Source of the DNA: JAFGCN01 sp964547015
GTDB taxonomy: Archaea > Aenigmatarchaeota > Aenigmatarchaeia > QMZS01
Length of the DNA stretch: 64,000 nt
Assembly: GCA_964547015.1 (NCBI GenBank)
Contig: CAZJKT010000001.1
Span: forward strand, 1 to 64,000
Reading direction: 5' to 3'
The notes beneath the pieces were generated by a model that had not been told where the DNA came from, did not search any database, and was given only the letters and a program-made list of their open reading frames with translations. Below, one piece after another: positions 1 to 8,322 of this stretch. The position numbers and the translations under genes are program-made. How positions within the stretch are numbered: position 1 is the stretch's first letter; every line of letters starts with the position of its first letter.

Positions 1-86
1 TTTTTGCCGCCCGCCCCAAACCCGCGCCGCCCGATAGATAGCCCTGTTTGAAAGAAAGATAAATTCAAAAATTAATCAAAAAAGAC

Positions 87-536
87 TTACTCGAAGTAGT
101 CTGCGCTTATGGTTTGGGTTCTTGTCTGAACTATATTGCTGGTGCCTGTTTTAAATCGGAAAGTCAAGTCAACATCACCACCTGTTTTATCTGCATCAAT
201 CTCCATTTGGAACAGACTACCGGCATCTACTCCTGACGAATTATCAACAATAGAGCAGGCTATTGAGTTTACCCCCTGAACACCAGTACAGTCTGCGTAT
301 GACATTGATGCGGGACCATTTTTCATTTCCAGAGATAGGGTTCCTGAACCATATGCTCGTGCATTGTATGCGAAGTCGCTGAAACAGTTGGAGCAAGGCG
401 GAGCTGTTGTTGTGCTCCCCGAGAAAACTCCCATCGAGTACAAAGCCGCTACCGCTATGACAACAATCGCTATCGCTATTCCGTAAGTCATTAGGTATTC
501 TAAGGAAACTTGTCCTTTGAATCGTTTTATATCCAT
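87..536 (-). CDS. Class III signal peptide (type IV pilin-like) protein
   Basis: A 149-residue protein that begins with a short charged leader followed by GQVSLEYLMTYG and a hydrophobic stretch to about residue 36. This is the archaeal class III prepilin layout, with predicted cleavage just before QVSLEYL and Glu near position +5. The mature part is a small Ser/Thr-rich globular domain with three or four Cys residues (CSNC and others) that could form disulfides. It is probably an extracellular pilus or adhesion subunit. A TATA-rich block at about 553-566 lies roughly 23 nt upstream of the ATG. The T2SF-type assembly protein at 22732-24837 is the only pilus-platform gene in this window. The family is clear from the leader; the exact role is unknown. 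Confidence 0.85.
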   Translation of the reverse strand: MDIKRFKGQVSLEYLMTYGIAIAIVVIAVAALYSMGVFSGSTTTAPPCSNCFSDFAYNARAYGSGTLSLEMKNGPASMSYADCTGVQGVNSIACSIVDNSSGVDAGSLFQMEIDADKTGGDVDLTFRFKTGTSNIVQTRTQTISADYFE

Positions 537-585
537 AACTATAGATTATCTTATATATTTATATACTGCTTAAGCCAAAAAAATA

Positions 586-747
586 CTAATTCGTAGCAGG
601 AATCGCCCACTTGCCCTTCTTTCTGCCCATCATCTGGTATTTCTTGCACTTGGACGAGCAGAAGTGCATGTTCTGGCCTTTATTGTTTACTAAAAGCACG
701 CCGGTTCCCCTGTCAATTCCCTTCCCGCAATAAAAACAGTTCGCCAT
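586..747 (-). CDS. rpl24e: Ribosomal protein eL24 (L24e)
   Basis: A 53-codon gene. The translation starts MANCFYCGKGIDRGTG and has a CxxC pair (FYCG context) and a second CSSKC pair about 25 residues later, forming the four-Cys zinc ribbon of eL24. It ends in a basic stretch (KKYQMMGRKKGKW). Length matches archaeal eL24 (about 55-65 aa). Its start lies within a base or two of the stop of the upstream gene for eS28, on the same strand. This eS28-eL24 order is widely conserved in archaea, which supports co-transcription. Confidence 0.93.
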   Translation of the reverse strand: MANCFYCGKGIDRGTGVLLVNNKGQNMHFCSSKCKKYQMMGRKKGKWAIPATN

Positions 748-748
748 C

Positions 749-934
749 TTAAACACCCATATCTATATCACTCTCTTTGAGGTATATAATATCCCCTTCT
801 TTCACCTTCCCTATTACAGGGCGGTTTAGGGTCTTGTTTTGCTTTGGGCCGTCCATTATTCTGCACTTTACAAGAGTTATCCCTTTTGGGCCCTTTCTTT
901 TGATGACCTTCACAATCTCTGCCGCTTCTGCCAT
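749..934 (-). CDS. rps28e: Ribosomal protein eS28 (S28e)
   Basis: A 61-residue protein, the full length of archaeal eS28, with an S1/OB-like beta-barrel pattern. Diagnostic parts are GITLVKCRIMDG, the RPVIGKVKEGDI segment and an acidic C-terminus (KESDID). It is a small-subunit ribosomal protein. It is followed directly by eL24 on the same strand, forming a two-gene operon. The L7Ae gene that often precedes this pair in other archaea is not adjacent here. Confidence 0.93.
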   Translation of the reverse strand: MAEAAEIVKVIKRKGPKGITLVKCRIMDGPKQNKTLNRPVIGKVKEGDIIYLKESDIDMGV

Positions 935-1120
935 AAAGCCTTTTCGCGAAATAAATTAAAAAGGCTTTCTTAATGGGAATATATATTTTAGCGGACATAT
1001 CCGCCCTTTTTTCCGTCAGAATAGGATATTTTAGGCAATTCTTGGGGAAAAAGAGAAAAATTGGCTTACAATCAGGCAAAAGGGGAAAAAACCCAAGAAT
1101 TTTAAAATATAAAACCAATT

Positions 1121-1828
1121 ATGGAGTGCATAGAGGAAATAAAGAAAAAGATTGCGGGCGAAATCGTCCTCTCGGAGGCCGCCGGGGACACAATAAAAAA
1201 GTGGAGAAAGCTCTTTAAGATTTCCCAGACCGAGCTTGCGCAAAAGCTTGAGGTCAGCCCCTCTGTTGTTTCCGATTATGAGTCCGGGCGAAGAAAATCC
1301 CCCGGCACAAAGCTTATCCAGAGGGTTGTGGACTCATTGATTGAGGCCGACCTTTCAAGAGGCGGAAAAATTGTTCAGGAATTTGCGGGCCTCTACAAAA
1401 GCGACAGGTTTAACACTTTCATAATCGCAATGAAGGAATTTTCAAGGCCTGCGGGGATAAGGGACTTTTTAAGGTCAATTGATGCGGAGCTGTGCTACCC
1501 TGCAGAGGAAGACTCAATTTACGGGTATTCCCTGATTGACAGCGAGGCGGCAATCGTTCACTTCTCGCCGACCGACCTAAACAGCGTCTCCTCCCTAATC
1601 AACAAGCACTGCCTTATATTTACAAACCTCACAAGGGGCCGCTCACCTCTTGTCGCAATAAGGCTTGCAAACCTAAACCCCGGGCTTATTGTCCTGCACG
1701 GGATTGAGAAGGTGGACGAGACCGCCCTAAGGATTGCAAAGCTTGAAAAAATCCCCCTTGCAATTTCATACACTTCAACAAAAGAGAGGCTGTTAGAAAA
1801 GCTCAAGGCAGCTGATACCCGATTTTGA
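1121..1828 (+). CDS. HTH (Cro/C1-type) transcriptional regulator
   Basis: A 235-residue protein. Residues about 25-70 form a Cro/C1 helix-turn-helix (ISQTELAQKLEVSPSVVSDY, then ESGRRKSPG). The rest is a conserved alpha/beta domain ending near LEKIPLAISYTS. This matches the archaeal 'putative HTH-type regulatory protein' family, thought to be a DNA-binding regulator with a ligand-like domain. The ATG at 1121 sits in the CAATTATG context with an AT-rich box (AATATAAAA) about 15-20 nt upstream, suggesting a leaderless start. Its 3' end overlaps the convergent gene at 1803-2117 by 26 nt. The target genes are unknown. Confidence 0.85.
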   Translation: MECIEEIKKKIAGEIVLSEAAGDTIKKWRKLFKISQTELAQKLEVSPSVVSDYESGRRKSPGTKLIQRVVDSLIEADLSRGGKIVQEFAGLYKSDRFNTFIIAMKEFSRPAGIRDFLRSIDAELCYPAEEDSIYGYSLIDSEAAIVHFSPTDLNSVSSLINKHCLIFTNLTRGRSPLVAIRLANLNPGLIVLHGIEKVDETALRIAKLEKIPLAISYTSTKERLLEKLKAADTRF

Positions 1829-2117
1829 CTGTTCGGAATTTGTTTGCCCCTTCAACCATAAGGTACTGCATCAGGGGCCCGTTTTTTTGGGCAGGGTTTA
1901 GCTCAACCTCAAAGCCAAGCTTCAGCCCAAGCTCAATCTCAAGTTCAGAATCGCTTAAGGATTTAAGCTTTCCTGATTTTTCAAGCGCATCTAAGGCCTG
2001 AAAAATCCTGGCTTCCTTGTCTGAGGGCTCGCTGAAAGTGTGGCTGATAGAAAGGGCGGCGGACAGAAGGACTAAAGCGGCAATCAGGGCTTCAAGGGAA
2101 AAGAAATAGCCTCGCAT
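1803..2117 (-). CDS. Small pilin-like or membrane-anchored protein
   Basis: A 104-residue protein with an N-terminal hydrophobic segment (FSLEALIAALVLLSAALS) preceded by a short charged leader. The F-S-x-E motif resembles the type IV pilin or pseudopilin N-terminus. The remaining 80 residues are a short acidic and helical region followed by a beta-rich end. A surface role as a minor pilin or accessory protein is inference. The start context is TTATTATG. It overlaps the 3' end of the HTH gene on the other strand. Confidence 0.7.
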   Translation of the reverse strand: MRGYFFSLEALIAALVLLSAALSISHTFSEPSDKEARIFQALDALEKSGKLKSLSDSELEIELGLKLGFEVELNPAQKNGPLMQYLMVEGANKFRTVKIGYQLP

Positions 2118-2220
2118 AATAAATGTTTCTTTTAGGATAAGGGATACGCAGGTAATGGTTTTGTAGCTTATATGCGCTACACTAAAGGCCTTCTTTTAAA
2201 GATAGGGAGCTTACTTACTA

Positions 2221-2706
2221 ATGGGATTTGAAAACTTTGCCTCTGAAACTCCACCTTCTACTGAGATTTTCTCCGATTTGGATCCCGGAATATTTACAAG
2301 TGGAGATACTAATAAGGTGTATGAGGTGTATGCCGGAGGGGAACCTAGATTAACTATTAATCGGAAGCCGCGCCTCAAAGACCCGCGCCTCAAGGAAATT
2401 TACGGCTCTAATGAGGGGGTTATTTTATATAGAGGCTCTTTTGGGGAAAACCGGGAATTTATCCCGCAGGGAAAAGTCCCCTATGAAGAATTGTCCTCTA
2501 TAACTGAGAGGGATATTGCCTCAATCTTTGGAGAGGGCGACAAATACATGGCAATTGTGGGCGGGAATGCCCTAAAACATGTCATTGTAGGCAGGGGGAC
2601 TGCAGATTGGAGGTTTGGAGAATTCAGAGTTGATGAGGCTTATGAAGGGACCGTTCCCGAACTGCTTTATAGGGCCTGCCAAACTATTGCGAATAGCCGA
2701 AAATAA
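2221..2706 (+). CDS. Hypothetical protein
   Basis: A 161-residue soluble protein that I do not recognise. It has no signal peptide or membrane segment. The C-terminal half is rich in Gly and aromatic residues (EGDKYMAIVGGNALKHVIVG), suggesting a small alpha/beta domain. A short internal duplication (KPRLKDPRLK, encoded by repeated CGCCTCAA) is visible at about 2370-2395. It lies 34 nt upstream of the ferredoxin oxidoreductase gene on the same strand and could share its transcript. Confidence 0.6.
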   Translation: MGFENFASETPPSTEIFSDLDPGIFTSGDTNKVYEVYAGGEPRLTINRKPRLKDPRLKEIYGSNEGVILYRGSFGENREFIPQGKVPYEELSSITERDIASIFGEGDKYMAIVGGNALKHVIVGRGTADWRFGEFRVDEAYEGTVPELLYRACQTIANSRK

Positions 2707-2740
2707 GGATTTCAGTTATATTTTAAAGTGTAGAATACTT

Positions 2741-3871
2741 ATGAAAGTTCCGCTTACCGGAGGGCATGCCGTGGCTGAAGCTATGAGGCAGATTGGCCCT
2801 GATGTTGTCGCCGCATACCCAATCACCCCCCAGACTCCTATTATAGAAAAATTTTCAAAGATTGTCGCGGATGGAAAGGCAAAAACCGAGATTATAAGGG
2901 TTGAGTCAGAGCACTCCGCAATGTCTGCGTGCGTTGGAAGCTCTGCCGCAGGCGCAAGGACATTTACAGCTTCAAGCTCGCAGGGGCTTGCCTTGATGTT
3001 TGAGATTTTGCCGATTGCCTCCTCTCTGAGGCTTCCGATTGTGATGGCGGCTGTTGCAAGGGCGCTTTCGGGGCCTATAAATATACACTGCGACCATAGT
3101 GATGTGATGGCCTGCAGGGAAACCGGCTGGATACAGATTTTCTGCGAAACCGCTCAGGATGCCTACGACTATACATTCCTTTCCCTTAGGCTTGCGGAAA
3201 AAGTGGGTTTGCCTGCAATGTTTATTCAGGACGGGTTTATTACCTCCCATTCTGTGGAAGGGGTGGATATACTGCCCGACTCCGCCGCAAAAAAATATGC
3301 GGGGCAGTATAAGCCGGATGTTTCCCTACTGGATACCGACCGCCCGATTACAATGGGGCCTTTTGCCCTTCAGGATTATTATTTTGAGATTAAGCGCCAG
3401 GAGGAGGATGCAATGGAAAAGGCAAAAGCGGAATACCTGTCGGCAGGAAAGGAGTTTAGTGAGATTACCGGCAGAAAATACCCTTATTTTGAGGAATACC
3501 GCCTAAAGGATGCCGAGAGGGTAATTGTTGTTGCGGGCTCGACTGCGGGGATGGTTAAGGATGCGGTTGATGAGCTTAGGGAAAAGGGCGAAAAAGTGGG
3601 GCTCCTAAAAATTATTCTGTTTAGGCCGTTTCCGTATAAGGAGATAAAGTCAGCCCTTAAGGGAAAAAGGATTGCGGTTTTGGATAGGAGCATGGCTTTT
3701 GGGGCAAAGCCGCCGATGTTTCTAGAAATAAAGTCCGTTGCCGATGATGTTTCAGGTTATATTTACGGGCTTGGGGGAAGGGATATTTTCACATCCGACA
3801 TTAAGAAAGTTTATTCCGGCATTAAAAAAGCCCCGTCAGATGAGATAAAATATATTGGTCTTAGGGAGTAG
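2741..3871 (+). CDS. porA: 2-oxoacid (pyruvate):ferredoxin oxidoreductase, alpha subunit
   Basis: A 376-residue protein with the features of the PorA family: the N-terminal GGHAVAEAMRQIGPDVVAAY, the signature YPITPQTPI, the VESEHSAMSACVGSSAAGAR motif and the SSQGLALM segment. A domain II fold follows (VIVVAGSTAGMVKDAV). The enzyme decarboxylates a 2-oxoacid to acyl-CoA and reduces ferredoxin. The alpha subunit needs beta (TPP), gamma and delta (Fe-S) partners. None of these is next to it here, which is unusual because the subunits are usually clustered. The ATG at 2741 (ACTTATG) is chosen over upstream in-frame starts because conserved homology begins immediately after it. Confidence 0.9.
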   Translation: MKVPLTGGHAVAEAMRQIGPDVVAAYPITPQTPIIEKFSKIVADGKAKTEIIRVESEHSAMSACVGSSAAGARTFTASSSQGLALMFEILPIASSLRLPIVMAAVARALSGPINIHCDHSDVMACRETGWIQIFCETAQDAYDYTFLSLRLAEKVGLPAMFIQDGFITSHSVEGVDILPDSAAKKYAGQYKPDVSLLDTDRPITMGPFALQDYYFEIKRQEEDAMEKAKAEYLSAGKEFSEITGRKYPYFEEYRLKDAERVIVVAGSTAGMVKDAVDELREKGEKVGLLKIILFRPFPYKEIKSALKGKRIAVLDRSMAFGAKPPMFLEIKSVADDVSGYIYGLGGRDIFTSDIKKVYSGIKKAPSDEIKYIGLRE

Positions 3872-3912
3872 TAAATAATTTGACTAATATAAATAACTTA
3901 TCCTCTAATGTT

Positions 3913-4953
3913 ATGAAAGCGGCGCTAAACTATATAGGAAAAGGCCTTAGGGCCTATAGAAGAAATTTCTTTGCATTTCTGGGCTCGGCCCTTATAATCG
4001 CTTTTGTATCTTCATTTATCCTTGGGGCGGGGCTTTTGATGATAGCCCTCAGTTCAGCTTCATTCCTTAATTCAGAGGCTTTTATTTCAGGAGCGCTTCC
4101 CCCGGAGGATATATTTCTGGCTATGGCTTCCCCCCTGAATATAGCCCTTCTGGTTATCACCCTTATTTTTGCGTTTGCGGCTAAATCTATCCTTAGCGCG
4201 GGGATTTACGGAGTGTTTTTGGAAGGGGCAAAAGGCAGGGCGAAGATGGGCCATTTTATTGATTATGTAAAATCAAGGGGCGCGCATTTCCTGATTATTA
4301 TGGCTATTATATTAATAATTGCCTCAGTTTTTCTGGTGGTTTCCTATATGTTTGGGCTTTATGCGGGGGATGTTTTCGGTCTGGCTTTCCATGAGGCAGT
4401 TGGGCTTTCGGATGCGGTATTTTCCCTGCTTGCAATTTTGTTTATGCTTCCTTTTTTGGCTTGCGCGCCTTTTGGAGTTGCTTATGGGAAGCCGATTATT
4501 GCTTCATTTAAGGAAAGCACCTCTATTGGCAAAAAGTATTATCCGGAACTCTTGGCTTTTTGGGTTTCAGTTTATATTCTAAGCCTTGTTTTTGCGCAAA
4601 TCCCTTATGCGGGCCTCGGGATTTTCCTGCTTTTGCTGTTCCCTGCGGCGCTTTTCACTCTTGCCGGCTTTTATCTTGAAAAATCAATTAAGCTGCCCGA
4701 AAAAGGCGAGCCTGAGGCGGATAATCCTGCAGGGGGCAAACCCGCGCCTTCCCTGAAAAAGGAAAAAACTTTGGCGGCAAAAACAGGCCCCGATGGCAAA
4801 AAGCCCGCAAAAAAATCAGACAAGCCTGCCAAAAAACAGAATAAGGCCGCAAAAGCCCCAAAAAAACAGGCAACGCCCGCCAAGTTGCCCGCTTCAAAGA
4901 AGCCTGCAAAATCAAGATATCCGGGATTAAGTAGGAGGCAAGTAGGAGAATAA
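3913..4953 (+). CDS. Multi-pass membrane protein with Lys/Ala/Pro-rich tail (paralog 1)
   Basis: About 346 residues with six or so hydrophobic segments (for example AFVSSFILGAGLLMIAL and FLIIMAIILIIASVFLVVS). The cytosolic-looking tail of about 90 residues is dominated by Lys, Ala and Pro (KKPAKKSDKPAKKQNKAAKA). It shares layout and motifs with the next two genes: AYRRNF near the start, ILSAGIYGVFLEGAKG, and a late SFKESTSIGKKYYPE block. The ATG at 3913 is preferred over a TTG at 3880 because a TATA-like TAATATAAATAA lies about 20-28 nt upstream. The stop codon lies inside a 23-bp tandem repeat. Function is not known; the fold resembles archaeal DUF-type 'glycerophosphoryl diester phosphodiesterase membrane domain' proteins. 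Confidence 0.75.
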   Translation: MKAALNYIGKGLRAYRRNFFAFLGSALIIAFVSSFILGAGLLMIALSSASFLNSEAFISGALPPEDIFLAMASPLNIALLVITLIFAFAAKSILSAGIYGVFLEGAKGRAKMGHFIDYVKSRGAHFLIIMAIILIIASVFLVVSYMFGLYAGDVFGLAFHEAVGLSDAVFSLLAILFMLPFLACAPFGVAYGKPIIASFKESTSIGKKYYPELLAFWVSVYILSLVFAQIPYAGLGIFLLLLFPAALFTLAGFYLEKSIKLPEKGEPEADNPAGGKPAPSLKKEKTLAAKTGPDGKKPAKKSDKPAKKQNKAAKAPKKQATPAKLPASKKPAKSRYPGLSRRQVGE

Positions 4954-5000
4954 TTAGGAGGCAAGTAGGAGAATAATTAGGAGGCAAGTAGGAGAATAAT
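4932..5000. repeat. Three perfect 23-bp tandem repeats over a stop codon
   Basis: The unit TAGGAGGCAAGTAGGAGAAT plus AAT occurs at 4932-4954, 4955-4977 and 4978-5000 without a mismatch, followed by a degenerate partial copy (TAGGAGAATAAATAGG). The stop codon of the upstream membrane protein gene (4951-4953) lies in the first unit. The unit length is not a multiple of three. It contains several TAA and TAG triplets and GGAGG-like sequences. It is probably a replication-slippage duplication. Confidence 0.9.
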
Positions 5001-5036
5001 TAGGAGAATAAATAGGTAAATATTTGGTGTATAGTT

Positions 5037-5900
5037 ATGTTCAGTGTCTTGAAGAGCATTAGAAAAAGCGGAGATGCTTATCGCTCCAATTTTTACACAA
5101 TTATTATAGCCTCGATTCTAATGTCCCTGCCTGTTACGATTTTAGTAGGGCTGGGCTCAATGTATTTATTTGGCTTATCATCTATGGAAGATGGATCTCT
5201 TCAGGACAGATATAATTCCATTATATATGACCCTGATATAAGTGAGCGCTACGGGCAGGATGCAATGGAGGGGCAACTCGAAGGCAATGTGTGGCTTTTC
5301 CTTATCTTGTCGCTCTCGGGGATGCTCCTTTTAGCATACCTTTCCGCAGGATTTTATGGGGTATGCCTGCTGTCCCATAAGGGAAAAACCAATATTTCTG
5401 TTTTTTTCACGCAGGTCAGGCAAAACGGCATTACAATGGCGGTTTATTTTACCTCTCTACTTGTAGGGCTTAGCATATATTTAGTTATTTTGGAGTTTGC
5501 CTCAGGTATAGCGGTAATTCAGCTTGCGCTTTTGGCGGCAGCTCTAGCCGCAGCGCCTCTGCTTTTGCTCGCATCTCCGGCTATAGTTTCGGGAAGGTCT
5601 GTTGTCGGGGCGATTAAGGAGAGCATTTTTTTGGGCAAAAAGGCTTACCTGAAGATGTGGGGGGTGGTAATTTTTGCATTTATTCTTCAGTTAATCTCGG
5701 TTATGGCGCTTTTTGTTTCGCCGATTGTGTCTAACTTTTTTGCCCTGCTTTTTGCCACACCGCTTATTGCCCTTGTGCAGTGTTCCGCGTATCTGGATTT
5801 GCTAAAGGAAAATCGGGGTCCGCTAAAGAGGCTCGAGTTTTTAGGGAAAAAGGCCTCCTCGGTCAAAAAAGCGGCAAAAAAGGCCGCAAAGAGGGCATGA
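5037..5900 (+). CDS. Multi-pass membrane protein with short basic tail (paralog 2)
   Basis: A 287-residue paralog of the flanking genes. AYRSNF occurs at about residue 15, followed by five or six hydrophobic segments, the shared LLAYLSAGFYGVCLLSHKGK block and the SGRSVVGAIKESIFLGKKAY block. The C-terminus is short and basic (KKASSVKKAAKKAAKRA). Substrate and role are unknown. The start context is AGTTATG, with an AT-rich TAAATATTT about 22 nt upstream. All three paralogs are in the same orientation, pointing to tandem gene duplication. Confidence 0.75.
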   Translation: MFSVLKSIRKSGDAYRSNFYTIIIASILMSLPVTILVGLGSMYLFGLSSMEDGSLQDRYNSIIYDPDISERYGQDAMEGQLEGNVWLFLILSLSGMLLLAYLSAGFYGVCLLSHKGKTNISVFFTQVRQNGITMAVYFTSLLVGLSIYLVILEFASGIAVIQLALLAAALAAAPLLLLASPAIVSGRSVVGAIKESIFLGKKAYLKMWGVVIFAFILQLISVMALFVSPIVSNFFALLFATPLIALVQCSAYLDLLKENRGPLKRLEFLGKKASSVKKAAKKAAKRA

Positions 5901-5927
5901 GGCAGTAATTAAAATAAGTATATAATT

Positions 5928-7040
5928 ATGTTTGATATAGGAAAACACATTAGAGAAACCTTAGCCTGCTTTAAGGAAGCTATGGCGGCCTACCGCAATA
6001 ATTTTAAGGCGGTTATTTTGGCATCTGCCTTTTTGGCTATTCTGGCGGTTGTTATTTCAACAGCCACAAATATGGCTACTTATGGAATGTCTTTTAAGAA
6101 TGCTTTTCTATTGAATTTCGGGTTTGGATATGGGGCCGGATTTATGCAGGCGCCTGCAATCACAGTTCAATTAAGCCCTATCGGATATATATTTGCGGCA
6201 ATTGCTCTCTTGTCATTTTCTCTCCTCTCTGCATATGTTTCGGCAGGATTTTACGGGGTGTGCCTCTCAGCCATAAACAAAAAGACAGATATTTCTGAGT
6301 TTTTTAGAAGCATGAATAAGTACGGACTTTCCATGATTGGGGTCCATATCGTTTGGTTGATTGCGGTTGCCGCCTTAATTCCGGTTTCTTTGCTGGCCTT
6401 TGCCGTTATGTATGCTTTAGCATATTTTGCAGGCATGATTTTGTCGGTTTCACTGCCAAATTTTTTGTTGCTGGCATTAATGCCCGTACTTATCATCTTA
6501 CTGATTGCCGTAGGGATAAGTTTCATGCCTTTTTTTGTTTTTTTATTTCCTGCAGTAGTTTCGGGGAAAGGGGTTATAGGCTCATTTAAGGAGAGCATAA
6601 GGACTGGAAAAAAAGCGTATTGGAAGATATGGCTGCTGTTGCTAGCCATTCTTTTGGGTTTGATAATATTAGTAATAGCGCTGGTTATAGCAGGCATAAT
6701 TATTTTTGCGGGGCTTTATTCAACAGGGGCCCTCCCCGGGGTTTCTGCGGATTTCCTACCGCCTGCAATTATCCTGTTTAGTATTGTGAATTATTTCATT
6801 ATCAGCCCTATTGTATGGCTTATTATCTCTTCCGCTTATTTGAAATTTGGCGCAAAAAGGGATGGCGAATCAGGGAGCGAAAATACCGGGATAAAAAAAG
6901 GCCTTAGTGGAGGCAAAGCCTCTCTGAAAAATAAAACAGGCAAGAGGGCGGCAGAAGCTTCGGATAAAAAGATTATAAAAAAGCCCTCCAAAGGCAAAGC
7001 CGCTCCGAAAAACAAAACCGGCAAGAGGGTGGCAAAATGA
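5928..7040 (+). CDS. Multi-pass membrane protein with Lys-rich repeat tail (paralog 3)
   Basis: A 370-residue paralog. AYRNNFKAVILASAFLAIL occurs near the N-terminus. About six membrane segments follow, with the shared LLSAYVSAGFYGVCLSAINK and GVIGSFKESIRTGKKAYWK blocks. The tail of about 80 residues carries two near-copies of GKASLKNKTGKRAAE / GKAAPKNKTGKRVAK separated by a KKIIKKPSK segment, like histone-H1-type basic tails. The TATATAATTATG start context is typical of this genome. Its end overlaps the next gene by 4 nt (ATGA), so the two are probably co-transcribed and translationally coupled. Confidence 0.75.
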   Translation: MFDIGKHIRETLACFKEAMAAYRNNFKAVILASAFLAILAVVISTATNMATYGMSFKNAFLLNFGFGYGAGFMQAPAITVQLSPIGYIFAAIALLSFSLLSAYVSAGFYGVCLSAINKKTDISEFFRSMNKYGLSMIGVHIVWLIAVAALIPVSLLAFAVMYALAYFAGMILSVSLPNFLLLALMPVLIILLIAVGISFMPFFVFLFPAVVSGKGVIGSFKESIRTGKKAYWKIWLLLLAILLGLIILVIALVIAGIIIFAGLYSTGALPGVSADFLPPAIILFSIVNYFIISPIVWLIISSAYLKFGAKRDGESGSENTGIKKGLSGGKASLKNKTGKRAAEASDKKIIKKPSKGKAAPKNKTGKRVAK

Positions 7041-8281
7041 TATTTAAGGCTTTAGGAGGGAGCGATGAAGTGGGCCGTGCAGGTTTTGCCGTAAGCGAGG
7101 GCGAAACAAATGTATTGTTGGAGTATGGGGTAAAGCTTCAGCCAAAAATTGAATTGCCTGCCGTCCCAAGCCTTCGCCTTGACGGGGTTTTTGTGTCCCA
7201 CGCCCATCTCGACCACAGCGGAATGGTCCCTCTACTCTACCGCCTCCAAAAGCCAAAATTGTTTGCGACTGCCGCAACGATGGACTTAATGAACCTCTTG
7301 CAGGAGGATTATATTAAGGTTGCAAAGCTGACAAGGGGATTTTCCGAATACACTGAAAGGGATATGGCGGCTATGAACCGCTCATTTAAGAAGTGCCAAT
7401 ATGAAAAGAAATTTAGGGTCGGGAATTTTGAGGCAAGGCTTTTTCCCGCATCCCATATTCCGGGAAGCGCCCAGGTCCATCTCAAAGGAAAAAAATCCCT
7501 GCTATTCACAGGCGACATTAATATGTCAAAAACCAATCTTTTGGATTATAAGCCGATAAGGTATCCCCATACAGACTGCCTTTTGATGGAAACGACTTAT
7601 GCGGGAAGGGACCATCCTGACAGAAAAGAGGAGGAAAAGCGGCTTTTGGAGAAAATAAGGGAATATGAAGGGGGGAAAATTCTTTTGCCGAGTTTTGCTG
7701 TAGGGCGGGCGCAGGAACTTTTGCTGATGCTCAAGGCAAATGGAGTCAAGGAGGAAATATACCTTGACGGGATGGCCCAAAAGGCGGCAGATATTATACT
7801 CTACCACAAGGAGGAATTAAGGTGCCCGAAGGTATTGAGAGAGGCTATGAGAGAGGTGCACTTTATGAGGACAAAAAAACAGAGGGACAAATTCTGCAGA
7901 GAAGGGGGAATTGTTATTACAACTTCAGGTATGCTTAGCGGAGGCCCGATTTGCCATTACCTAAAAAAGCTTCGGGACGACTCGGACACGGTTATGCTTC
8001 TTACAGGCTATCAGGCAGAGCATACTCCCGGATACAACCTCTTGAGAACCGGAGTATTTGACCATGAGGATGAGCGATTTCCGGTCAAGTTTGAGATAAA
8101 CAAGTATGACTTGAGCGGGCATGCCGGCAGACATGACCTATTGTCTCTGGTCAAGAAGGTAAACCCAAAGAAGGTTATCTGCGTTCATGGGGATAAGACC
8201 GCTGAGTTTGCATCGGAAATCAAGGAGTCTTTTGGGATTGAAGCATATGCCCCAAAAATCGGGGATGAGATTGAGATTTAA
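7037..8281 (+). CDS. Beta-CASP metallo-beta-lactamase RNase (aCPSF2-like)
   Basis: A 414-residue protein with all MBL/beta-CASP motifs in order. Motif 2 is SHAHLDHSG (residues about 54-62) and motif 3 is ASHIPGSAQ with TGDIN. The beta-CASP cap has METTYAG, LPSFAVGRAQE and TTSGMLSGG, and motif B/C have LSGHAGR and VCVHGD. Such enzymes are zinc-dependent RNases; the archaeal aCPSF2 group lacks the KH domains of aCPSF1/FttA, as here. It probably processes or degrades RNA in the cytoplasm. It overlaps the upstream membrane protein gene by 4 nt. Confidence 0.9.
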   Translation: MIFKALGGSDEVGRAGFAVSEGETNVLLEYGVKLQPKIELPAVPSLRLDGVFVSHAHLDHSGMVPLLYRLQKPKLFATAATMDLMNLLQEDYIKVAKLTRGFSEYTERDMAAMNRSFKKCQYEKKFRVGNFEARLFPASHIPGSAQVHLKGKKSLLFTGDINMSKTNLLDYKPIRYPHTDCLLMETTYAGRDHPDRKEEEKRLLEKIREYEGGKILLPSFAVGRAQELLLMLKANGVKEEIYLDGMAQKAADIILYHKEELRCPKVLREAMREVHFMRTKKQRDKFCREGGIVITTSGMLSGGPICHYLKKLRDDSDTVMLLTGYQAEHTPGYNLLRTGVFDHEDERFPVKFEINKYDLSGHAGRHDLLSLVKKVNPKKVICVHGDKTAEFASEIKESFGIEAYAPKIGDEIEI

Positions 8282-8322
8282 TTGATAGATATTTTACTGC
8301 GGCGTTTGAAATTTTTAAAAAA

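Noticed and set aside
3880..3912. TTG start 11 codons before the membrane paralog ATG
   Set aside because: The TATA-like sequence lies between the TTG and the ATG, so the transcript probably starts after the TTG.
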